Assembly (NCBI GenBank): GCA_022600695.1
Contig: JAHZJY010000181.1
Coordinates: 1 to 5,388, forward strand
Direction: 5' to 3'
Source: Actinomycetes bacterium
GTDB lineage: Bacteria > Actinomycetota > Actinomycetes > Mycobacteriales > Mycobacteriaceae
DNA length: 5,388 nt
The translations under genes were made by a program, and so were the position numbers. Below are positions 1-5,388 of the stretch, piece by piece. The notes under the pieces were generated by a model. That model made no database searches. It was not told the origin of the DNA and was given only the letters and a program-made list of their open reading frames with translations. How positions within the stretch are numbered: the first letter of the stretch is position 1; each line of letters opens with the position of its first letter.

Positions 1-2335
1 CCTGCAGGCCTACCTCGGCGCACTCGCCGGCGGTCACGTCGTCCTACCGGTACCGGCCGACCGGGACCATTCGGCACTGTTATCGACCTACCGGCCCGAC
101 GTGGTCATCGGCGCCGACGGTGTCATCGACCACCGCGGCCGACGACCGCACCGGCTGCACCCGGATCTGGCTCTGTTGGCGAGCACCTCGGGAAGCACCG
201 GTTCACCCAAGACGGTTCGGCTCTCGGCCCGGAATCTGCGCTCTAATGCCGCCTCCATCGCCGAGTATCTCCGGCTCACCGGCGCCGACCGCGCCGTGAC
301 CACGCTGCCATTGTCCTACTGCTACGGCGCGTCGGTGATCCACAGCCATCTGCTGGTGGGGGCAGCACTGATCCTCACCGACCGGTCGGTGATCGACGAC
401 CGCTTCTGGGCACTGGTGCGCCGTCAGGGCGCGACGAGTTTCGCCGGAGTGCCGTACACCTTCGCCCTGCTGGATCGGGCCGGGTTCGCCGACATGGACC
501 TACCCGATCTGCGTTACGTCACCCAGGCCGGCGGCCGCCTCGAGCCTGAGACGGTGCGCCGCTACGCCAGCCTCGGCAGACGGCGCGGTTTCGACTTCGT
601 CGTCATGTACGGCGCTACCGAAGCCACCGCCCGGATGGCCTATCTCCCGCCGGATATGGCCTTGCACCGGCCTGAGGCGATCGGGCGGGCGATCCCCGGC
701 GGACGGTTCGACCTGGCCCCCCTCGATGGTTGGAACCAACCCGATATCGGGGAACTGGTCTATCGCGGGCCCAACGTGATGATGGGCTACGCCGAATCGA
801 CGGCTGACCTGGCCGCCCCGAGTACGGTCGAGGTGCTGCGCACCGGCGATGTCGCCCGACACCTCGGTGACGGGATCTACCAGGTGGTCGGACGGTTGAA
901 CAGGTTCGCCAAGCTCTACGGGCTCCGGATCGACCTCCAGCGCGTCGAGTCGGCGATCGCGACACCGGAAGTCCCGGCCATCTGCACGGAGTCCGACGGC
1001 CGGTTGGTGGTCGCCGCCGCCGGTCGGACGGACACGGCTGAACTCCGGCGGCGCACTGCGCTGGCCGCCGGATTGCCGCCCGATGCGGTGCGTGCCCTCT
1101 GCCTACCCGAACTGCCTGCGCTGCCGTCGGGGAAACCCGACTACGAACAGCTGCGGATACTCGCCGAGACCGGCGACGACTCCCGCCGCGCCGGTGTGCG
1201 CGAGCTCTTCGCCGATGTGCTGCAGATCGACCCGACTCAGGTGACCCCGGATCGCAGCTTCGCCGACCTGGGCGGAACGTCGCTGTCCTACGTGAGAACC
1301 TCGGTGCGGCTGGAGCGCATCCTGGGCTGCCTGCCCTCGCAATGGCCCACCCGGACGGTCGCCGATCTGGAGGCGACGAGCCCGGCCGCGGGCCGGCACC
1401 GCGGATCGGTCATCGACACCGGGGTGGCATTGCGAGCCATCGCGATCGTACTGATCGTCGGATCGCACGCCGGCTTGTTCGAACTCTGGGGCGGCGCCCA
1501 TATCCTGTTGGCGGTCGCCGGGTTCAATTTCGCCCGGTTCGGCCTGGGACGGATGCCCCGGCGGGAGCGCTTCAGCCGGACCATCGGGACCATCGGGTGG
1601 ATCGCCATTCCGTCAATCATCTGGATTGCCGCCGTCATGGCCTGCACCGATGACTACGGGCCCACCAATCTGATTCTGCTGCAGAAGATTCTGGGTCCGT
1701 CAGACAGTATGACCGCCGGGCGAATGTGGTTCATCGAGGCGTTGGTATGGACGCTGCTGGCCGTGGCGGTGGTGTGTTTCGTACCAACGGGCGACCGCCT
1801 CGAACGACGCTGGCCGTTCGGCTTCGCGATGGCCTTCCTGACTCTTGGCCTGGCGCTGCGCTATGACGTGGTGGGGCTGGAGATGGGGCGGGCAGCGTGG
1901 TTCGGCATGCTGGCATTCTGGTTCTTCGCTGTGGGGTGGGCGGCGGCCAAGGCAGAGACGGTCTGGCAGCGGGCCGTCATTTCGGTGGTTGCGCTGATCG
2001 CACTGCACGGCTATTTCGGTAGCGGGCAACGCGAAGCACTCGTCGCCGCCGGCCTGCTGCTGTTGATCTGGCTGCCCGCGTTGCGCTGCCCCACCACGGT
2101 GGCCGTCGCAGCCGGGGTCATCGCCGAGGCATCGCTGTACACCTATCTCACCCATTTTCAGATCTATCCGGCGTTCGGCCACCCGTTGCCGGGGGTGTTC
2201 GCCGCACTATTGGTGGGCGTGGGTCTGACCTGGTGTGTCAACGCACTGCGCCGGGGATTCAGGACCCGGGAAACACGGCGGCGCCGACCGACCGCGCCCC
2301 AGCGCCGACACGAATCCGGCCACCCGGCACCATAG
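1..2335 (+). CDS. Adenylation-carrier-acyltransferase 3 fusion protein (5' partial)
   Basis: The frame is open from base 2 (777 residues, numbered from there) to TAG 2333-2335; the N-terminus lies off the left edge. Domain 1 (about 1-390) is an AMP-binding enzyme: TSGSTGSPKT (62-71), YGATEAT (203-209), RTGD (280-283), GRLNRFAKLYGLRI (297-310) and LPSGKPDY with the C-terminal catalytic Lys378. Domain 2 (about 396-458) is a carrier protein, with DLGGTSL placing the phosphopantetheine serine at 427. Domain 3 (about 474-750) has roughly ten hydrophobic segments and acyltransferase-3 marks: R478-X10-H489 in the first segment, an RRER/RFSR basic cluster near 520-526, and LYTYLTHF near 712-719. A basic Arg-rich tail follows. 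From these families I infer ATP-dependent activation of a carboxylic acid, loading on the carrier, and transfer by the membrane domain to a glycan, lipid or similar acceptor. Substrate and acceptor are unknown. The GTG at 101 is internal to the adenylation domain and is not the start. Confidence 0.88.
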   Translation, partial: LQAYLGALAGGHVVLPVPADRDHSALLSTYRPDVVIGADGVIDHRGRRPHRLHPDLALLASTSGSTGSPKTVRLSARNLRSNAASIAEYLRLTGADRAVTTLPLSYCYGASVIHSHLLVGAALILTDRSVIDDRFWALVRRQGATSFAGVPYTFALLDRAGFADMDLPDLRYVTQAGGRLEPETVRRYASLGRRRGFDFVVMYGATEATARMAYLPPDMALHRPEAIGRAIPGGRFDLAPLDGWNQPDIGELVYRGPNVMMGYAESTADLAAPSTVEVLRTGDVARHLGDGIYQVVGRLNRFAKLYGLRIDLQRVESAIATPEVPAICTESDGRLVVAAAGRTDTAELRRRTALAAGLPPDAVRALCLPELPALPSGKPDYEQLRILAETGDDSRRAGVRELFADVLQIDPTQVTPDRSFADLGGTSLSYVRTSVRLERILGCLPSQWPTRTVADLEATSPAAGRHRGSVIDTGVALRAIAIVLIVGSHAGLFELWGGAHILLAVAGFNFARFGLGRMPRRERFSRTIGTIGWIAIPSIIWIAAVMACTDDYGPTNLILLQKILGPSDSMTAGRMWFIEALVWTLLAVAVVCFVPTGDRLERRWPFGFAMAFLTLGLALRYDVVGLEMGRAAWFGMLAFWFFAVGWAAAKAETVWQRAVISVVALIALHGYFGSGQREALVAAGLLLLIWLPALRCPTTVAVAAGVIAEASLYTYLTHFQIYPAFGHPLPGVFAALLVGVGLTWCVNALRRGFRTRETRRRRPTAPQRRHESGHPAP

Positions 2336-2339
2336 GAGG
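2334..2339 (+). promoter_or_regulatory. AGGAGG Shine-Dalgarno abutting the photolyase start
   Basis: A perfect AGGAGG overlaps the last two bases of the upstream TAG stop and touches the ATG at 2340 with no spacer, where 5-9 bases is usual. It supports initiation here by ribosomes finishing the upstream gene, but the spacing is abnormal, so efficiency or the exact start codon is uncertain. Confidence 0.5.
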
Positions 2340-3713
2340 ATGCCCGCCGCCCTGCCCGCAGCGGCACCCACAACGGTGCTGTGGTTCCGTCGCGATCTAC
2401 GACTGCACGACCTGCCGCCGCTGCTGGCGGCCGGCGGCGCCGGAACCGGCGTGCTGGCCTGTTTCGTCCTTGACCCGCGTCTGGAGGCCAGCGCCGGCCC
2501 ACGTCGGCTTCAATTCCTCGGTGATTCGCTGCGGGAATTACACGACGCACTGGGCGGCCGGTTGCTGATCACCCGGGGCCGCCCCGAGGAGCGCATTCCG
2601 CAGATCTGCGCGGCGGTCGACGCCACCGCTGTGCACATCTCCAGCGACTTCAGCCCATTCGGGGTTCGCCGTGATGTGGCCGTCGGCGCGGAGCTGAGCG
2701 CCCGCCGTATCGACCTGATCGCGACCGGCTCGCCCTATCTGGTCTCACCGGGCCGGGTCACCAAGGACGACGGAACCCCTTACAAGGTGTTCACCCCATA
2801 CTTCAGGCGATGGCGGGAGATCGGCTGGCGTGCGCCCGCGCAATCCGATCCGATGTCCGTGGCTTGGGTCGACCCGGTCGGCATGGCCGGCCTGCCCGAC
2901 CACGTCGACGCCCCGAATCCCGGTGTGACCCTGGAAGTACCGGGCGGCGAGGCGGCCGCGCGACACCGCTGGAAGGAGTTTCTGTCCGACGGGCTCGGTG
3001 ACTACGCCACTGATCGCGACCGGCCGGACAAGACGGGTACCAGCCGGATGTCGGCCCACCTCAAGTTCGGCACCATCCATCCGCGGACCATGGTGGCCGA
3101 TCTGACCCTGCGCGACTCTGGCCCCGGCGCCTACCTGCGCGAACTGGCGTTTCGGGACTTCTATGCGGCGGTGTTGCACCAATGGCCGGTCAGCGCCTGG
3201 CGTAACTGGAACGCCTCCTTCGACACCATCGAGGTCGACACCGGGCCGCAGGCACGGGCGGCCTTCGAACTGTGGAAACAGGGCCGGACCGGGTATCCGA
3301 TCGTCGATGCGGGTATGCGCCAGTTGGTCGGGACCGGCTTCATGCACAACCGGGTTCGGATGATCGCCGCCTCCTTTCTCGTCAAGGATCTGCACCTACC
3401 GTGGCAGTGGGGGGCCGGCTGGTTCCTCGAGCAGCTGGTCGACGCCGACATGGCCAGTAATCAGCACGGCTGGCAGTGGTGCGCGGGAACCGGTACCGAC
3501 GCCGCACCGTACTTCCGGGTCTTCAACCCGACCGCCCAGGGCGAGAAGTTCGATCCGTCCGGCGACTATGTGCGGCGCTGGGTGCCAGAACTCGCCGGGA
3601 CCGCTGACGTCCACCGGTTCAAGACCGGGCGCCCGGCCGACTACCCCGAGCCGATGGTGGACCACGGCGCCGAACGCGCCGAGGCGCTGCGGCGGTACGG
3701 GCTGATCCGCTGA
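2340..3713 (+). CDS. phr: Class I deoxyribodipyrimidine photolyase (CPD photolyase)
   Basis: This 457-residue protein has the family's normal length. It is a cytosolic FAD enzyme that uses blue or near-UV light to split cyclobutane pyrimidine dimers in DNA. The N-terminal antenna domain starts with VLWFRRDLRLHD (13-24). The FAD domain shows TSRMSAHLKFGTI (234-246), ELAFRDFY (268-275), GRTGYPIVDAGMRQL (315-329), MHNRVRMIAASFLVKDLHLPW (335-355), N374-Q-H-G-W-Q-W380 and GTGTDAAPYFRVFNP (383-397). Asn374 matches E. coli Asn378, which contacts the flavin; W355, W378 and W380 match W359, W382 and W384. The substrate-stacking W277 is Phe271 here, and W306, the outer tryptophan of the electron chain, falls in a D-T-G stretch at 300-302. 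ATG 2340 was chosen because it sits just before the conserved first strand; GTG 2235 would add an Arg/Pro-rich extension inside the upstream gene, and GTG 2376 would trim the strand. The antenna pigment (folate or 8-HDF) cannot be told. Confidence 0.95.
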   Translation: MPAALPAAAPTTVLWFRRDLRLHDLPPLLAAGGAGTGVLACFVLDPRLEASAGPRRLQFLGDSLRELHDALGGRLLITRGRPEERIPQICAAVDATAVHISSDFSPFGVRRDVAVGAELSARRIDLIATGSPYLVSPGRVTKDDGTPYKVFTPYFRRWREIGWRAPAQSDPMSVAWVDPVGMAGLPDHVDAPNPGVTLEVPGGEAAARHRWKEFLSDGLGDYATDRDRPDKTGTSRMSAHLKFGTIHPRTMVADLTLRDSGPGAYLRELAFRDFYAAVLHQWPVSAWRNWNASFDTIEVDTGPQARAAFELWKQGRTGYPIVDAGMRQLVGTGFMHNRVRMIAASFLVKDLHLPWQWGAGWFLEQLVDADMASNQHGWQWCAGTGTDAAPYFRVFNPTAQGEKFDPSGDYVRRWVPELAGTADVHRFKTGRPADYPEPMVDHGAERAEALRRYGLIR

Positions 3714-3750
3714 GTGCGGGATCCGCGCCGACCTGAACGGTGGTGTGCCA

Positions 3751-3776
3751 GAATATCGTCAGTCGAACGACAGGAG
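3751..3776 (+). promoter_or_regulatory. Possible -10 element and clear RBS ahead of the DUF2631 gene
   Basis: AGGAG at 3772-3776 lies five bases before the ATG at 3782, a normal ribosome binding site that decides the start. TATCGT at 3754-3759 fits the actinobacterial TANNNT -10 pattern and would give a 5' leader of about 16 bases. No convincing -35 is seen (CTGAAC at 3733-3738 is poor and badly spaced). The RBS is firm; the promoter is a guess. The 68-base spacer holds nothing else that I recognise, and no strong terminator for the photolyase gene. Confidence 0.35.
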
Positions 3777-3781
3777 CCGCA

Positions 3782-4036
3782 ATGGTCAACACCGAGGTGG
3801 AGCGCTACTCGGACGTCGATCCCACCCAGGTGCCCTCGGCCGCGTGGGGCTGGAGCAAGATCACCTATCGCACCTGGTACGCACTGGGGATTTTCATCAT
3901 CGTCTTCCTGCTGGGCATGCTCCGGGGCAATCACGTGGGCCACGTGGAGGATTGGTTCCTGATCGCCTTCGCCGCCATTATCGCCGGGGTACTGCTGCGG
4001 GACGTCATCATGCGCCGCCGGGGCATGCTGCGCTGA
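3782..4036 (+). CDS. Small two-helix membrane protein, DUF2631 type
   Basis: This 84-residue protein has an acidic N-terminus (MVNTEVERYSDVDP), a WGWSKITYRTW segment (22-32), a hydrophobic helix at about 33-47, a polar turn GNHVGHVEDW (49-58), a second helix at about 59-72 and a basic end RRRGMLR. Two membrane helices joined by a short loop, with the basic C-terminus presumably cytoplasmic, are visible; there is no cleavable signal peptide. From memory it resembles M. tuberculosis Rv2876, a DUF2631 protein of unknown role that also sits near rlmN and cdsA. ATG 3782 is preferred over the in-frame GTG at 3740 because AGGAG stands five bases upstream and the added 14 residues look unlike the family. 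It is 68 bases downstream of the photolyase gene and may be transcribed separately. The function is not known. Confidence 0.85.
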   Translation: MVNTEVERYSDVDPTQVPSAAWGWSKITYRTWYALGIFIIVFLLGMLRGNHVGHVEDWFLIAFAAIIAGVLLRDVIMRRRGMLR

Positions 4037-4061
4037 CCGCACCACGCGACCGATCGGGGCC
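4037..4061. other. Convergent intergenic gap without an obvious terminator
   Basis: Only 25 bases separate the stops of the DUF2631 gene (+) and rlmN (-). The gap holds the 8-base palindrome CCGATCGG (4050-4057), which has no room for a loop, and no T-run on either strand. A weak 4-bp stem, TGCG/CGCA with a 5-base loop, spans 4029-4041. No intrinsic terminator can be supported, so transcripts may overlap at their 3' ends or end by Rho. Confidence 0.6.
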
Positions 4062-5171
4062 CTACTCGTCCGTTGCTGCCAGTTGTCCGCACGCGGCCGC
4101 GATATCGCTGCCGCGGGTGTCTCGGACCGTGCACGAGACCCCCTGCGCCCGAACCCGGCGCACGAACTCCCGCTCGACCGGCTTCGGGCTGGCATCCCAT
4201 TCGCTGCCCGGAGTGGGGTTCAGCGGAATCAGGTTCACATGCACCAGCGGGCCCAATGCCCGGTGCAGCTTGGCGCCCAACAGGTCGGCCCGCCAGGGCT
4301 GATCGTTGACACCGCGGATCAACGCGTATTCGATCGAGACCCGCCGACCCGTCAGTTCTGCGTAGTAACGGGCCGCGTCGAGGGCCTCGTCGACCCGCCA
4401 GCGGTTGTTCACCGGAACCAGGGTGTCGCGCAACTCGTCGTCGGGGGTGTGCAGCGACAGCGCGAGGGTGACTCCGAGGTGCTCGTCGGCGAGCCGCCGG
4501 ATGGCCGGCGCCAGTCCGACGGTGGACACCGTGACCGAGCGGGCCGAGATCCCGAAACCCTCCGGGGTCGGGGCCGTGATGCGCCGGACGGCGGCCCGCA
4601 CCCGTGCGTAATTCGCCAGCGGCTCCCCCATGCCCATGAACACGACATTCGACAGCCGGTCGCCGCCCGGTCCTCGGTGAGGCAGGTCGCGCAGCGTGAC
4701 CATCGCGGCGCGGACCTGCTCGAGGATTTCGGCGGCGCTGAGGTTGCGGGTCAGCCCGCCCTGCCCGGTGGCGCAGAAAGGACAGGCCATCCCGCAGCCG
4801 GCCTGTGAGGAGATGCAGACCGTGTTCCGGTTCGGGTACCGCATCAGCACCGATTCGAAGGTGGTGCCGTCATGACCGCGCCACAACGTCTTTCGGGTGT
4901 CTCCGTTATCACACTCGATCTCCCGCACCACCGTGAGAAGAGCCGGGAACAAGGTGTCGGCCACCGCGTCGCGGACTGAAGCGGGCAAGTCGGTCATCTG
5001 CCGGGGGTCGGCGAGCATCCGGCCGTAGTACTGGGCGGCGAGCTGTTTGGCACGGAAGGGGGGCAGCCCGAGTTCTGCGACGGCTTTGGCGCGCCCGTCG
5101 AGATCGAGGTCGGCGAAGTGCCGCGGGGGTAGCCCCCGACGGGGCGCATCGAAGACCAGGTCCTGCTTCAC
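4062..5171 (-). CDS. rlmN: 23S rRNA (A2503-C2) / tRNA (A37-C2) methyltransferase RlmN
   Basis: This 369-residue radical-SAM enzyme is full length. RlmN methylates carbon 2 of A2503 in 23S rRNA, near the peptide exit tunnel, and of A37 in some tRNAs, using a 4Fe-4S cluster and a methyl-carrying cysteine. The cluster motif C126-X3-C130-X2-C133 is present, as are GMGEP (180-184), SVTVSTVGL (212-220), [12 protein letters not shown] (311-322) and the terminal [13 protein letters not shown] with the methyl-accepting Cys361. Glu106 lies 20 residues before the first cluster cysteine, like the active-site glutamate of the E. coli enzyme. All key residues of RlmN are therefore present, and the housekeeping neighbour cdsA favours RlmN over the resistance paralogue Cfr. 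The start is GTG at 5171 with only a weak Shine-Dalgarno; no better start codon precedes the conserved region. It lies 34 bases after cdsA and probably shares its transcript. Confidence 0.96.
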   Translation of the reverse strand: MKQDLVFDAPRRGLPPRHFADLDLDGRAKAVAELGLPPFRAKQLAAQYYGRMLADPRQMTDLPASVRDAVADTLFPALLTVVREIECDNGDTRKTLWRGHDGTTFESVLMRYPNRNTVCISSQAGCGMACPFCATGQGGLTRNLSAAEILEQVRAAMVTLRDLPHRGPGGDRLSNVVFMGMGEPLANYARVRAAVRRITAPTPEGFGISARSVTVSTVGLAPAIRRLADEHLGVTLALSLHTPDDELRDTLVPVNNRWRVDEALDAARYYAELTGRRVSIEYALIRGVNDQPWRADLLGAKLHRALGPLVHVNLIPLNPTPGSEWDASPKPVEREFVRRVRAQGVSCTVRDTRGSDIAAACGQLAATDE

Positions 5172-5209
5172 GGTTTCAGTATCCCGGTCACGCCGGTATC
5201 CGGAGTCAT
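5168..5209 (-). CDS. Possible 13-codon ORF bridging cdsA and rlmN
   Basis: An ATG at 5209-5207 overlaps the cdsA stop as ATGA, and the frame runs 13 codons ([13 protein letters not shown]) to a TGA at 5170-5168 that overlaps the rlmN GTG start as GTGA. The ORF fills the 34-base gap exactly. The double overlap is the arrangement expected for stepwise translational coupling, and rlmN itself has little Shine-Dalgarno signal. The peptide resembles nothing I know. In high-GC DNA such a short ORF can arise by chance, so its translation is unproven. Confidence 0.25.
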   Translation of the reverse strand: MTPDTGVTGILKP

Positions 5210-5388
5210 GCGAGCAGACTGAGCACGATCCAGGTGGCCGCCGCCGAGGGCAGTGCGCCGTCGATACGGTCCATCAGCCCGCCGTGGCCGGGCAGCAGCG
5301 TGCCCATGTCCTTGATGCCCAGATCGCGTTTGAACTGGGACTCCACCAGATCCCCCAGGGTCGCCGTGATGACAAGCATTATTCCCAG
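5206..5388 (-). CDS. cdsA: Phosphatidate cytidylyltransferase (CDP-diglyceride synthase), C-terminal part
   Basis: The last 60 residues of a gene entering from the right edge are present, ending at TGA 5208-5206. CdsA is an integral membrane enzyme that makes CDP-diacylglycerol from phosphatidic acid and CTP, the precursor of phosphatidylinositol, cardiolipin and phosphatidylethanolamine. The family signature is complete in this fragment: S17-Q-F-K-R, then K26-D, then [12 protein letters not shown] at 32-43, including the metal- and CTP-site aspartates. It is preceded by a hydrophobic helix ([15 protein letters not shown]) and followed by a short terminal hydrophobic stretch (TWIVLSLLA). The short tail after the signature is normal for the family. 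It lies upstream of rlmN in the same direction; in mycobacteria frr usually precedes it, which is knowledge and not visible here. Confidence 0.95.
   Translation of the reverse strand: MGIMLVITATLGDLVESQFKRDLGIKDMGTLLPGHGGLMDRIDGALPSAAATWIVLSLLA

Noticed and set aside
1700..2182. Antisense ORF of 160 codons under the acyltransferase domain
   Set aside because: Its product is rich in Gln, His, Arg and Pro with no recognisable motif, typical of the complement of a high-GC coding frame.
101..2335. Separate gene starting at GTG 101
   Set aside because: The frame is open back to base 2 and reads LQAYLGALAGGHVVLPV, which fits the early part of an AMP-binding domain, so GTG 101 is internal.
2235..2340. 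Photolyase start at GTG 2235
   Set aside because: It would overlap the upstream gene by about 100 bases and add an Arg/Pro-rich stretch with no family resemblance; the conserved fold begins just after ATG 2340.
2745..3395. Antisense ORF of 216 codons under the photolyase
   Set aside because: It lies wholly opposite a well-conserved gene, and its product shows no domain; long shadow frames are expected at this base composition.
3715..3726. Hairpin GCGG-GAT-CCGC after the photolyase stop as a terminator
   Set aside because: The stem is only four pairs with a three-base loop and is not followed by a T-run.
3740..3782. DUF2631 start at GTG 3740
   Set aside because: The ATG at 3782 has a well-spaced AGGAG, and the extra 14 residues do not look like the family's N-terminus.
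4083..4808. Plus-strand ORF of 241 codons opposite rlmN
   Set aside because: It mirrors the rlmN coding frame, has a low-complexity Arg/Pro/Gln/Gly-rich product, and rlmN motifs on the other strand are complete.
4062..5171. Cfr-type resistance methylase instead of RlmN
   Set aside because: The actinobacterial-type sequence, its resemblance to mycobacterial RlmN and the cdsA neighbour all point to the housekeeping enzyme; nothing suggests transfer.

Overview
The window is high-GC DNA with long uninterrupted reading frames and frequent GTG starts, typical of an actinobacterium. The right half (a DUF2631-type small membrane protein, rlmN, cdsA) closely resembles, from memory, the Rv2876 to Rv2881c neighbourhood of Mycobacterium tuberculosis. 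A member of the Mycobacteriaceae, probably an environmental Mycolicibacterium, is therefore the best guess. No RNA genes, mobile elements, CRISPR arrays or origins were seen, and no gene-free stretch is longer than about 70 bases.

Left part, + strand (1-3713). The window opens inside a large gene that encodes, in one polypeptide, an adenylate-forming domain, a phosphopantetheine carrier domain and a membrane acyltransferase-3 domain with about ten membrane segments. Four bases after its stop lies a class I DNA photolyase gene, so the two are probably co-transcribed and translationally coupled. The fusion protein looks like an all-in-one device that activates a carboxylic acid, holds it as a carrier thioester and passes it through the membrane domain to an unknown acceptor. 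Its substrate and acceptor cannot be read from the sequence.

Middle (3714-4061). A short spacer with a good ribosome binding site precedes an 84-residue two-helix membrane protein of the DUF2631 type. This gene converges on rlmN with only 25 bases between the two stop codons.

Right part, - strand (4062-5388). The 3' end of cdsA (CDP-diglyceride synthase, phospholipid precursor supply) is followed by rlmN (the radical-SAM methyltransferase for 23S rRNA A2503 and tRNA A37). The 34-base gap between them is exactly spanned by a possible 13-codon ORF that overlaps the cdsA stop and the rlmN start. These look like housekeeping genes read as one unit, entering from the right edge.

The most interesting points are the adenylation-carrier-acyltransferase fusion, its tight linkage to a photolyase, two aromatic substitutions at usually conserved photolyase positions, and the tiny bridging ORF before rlmN.
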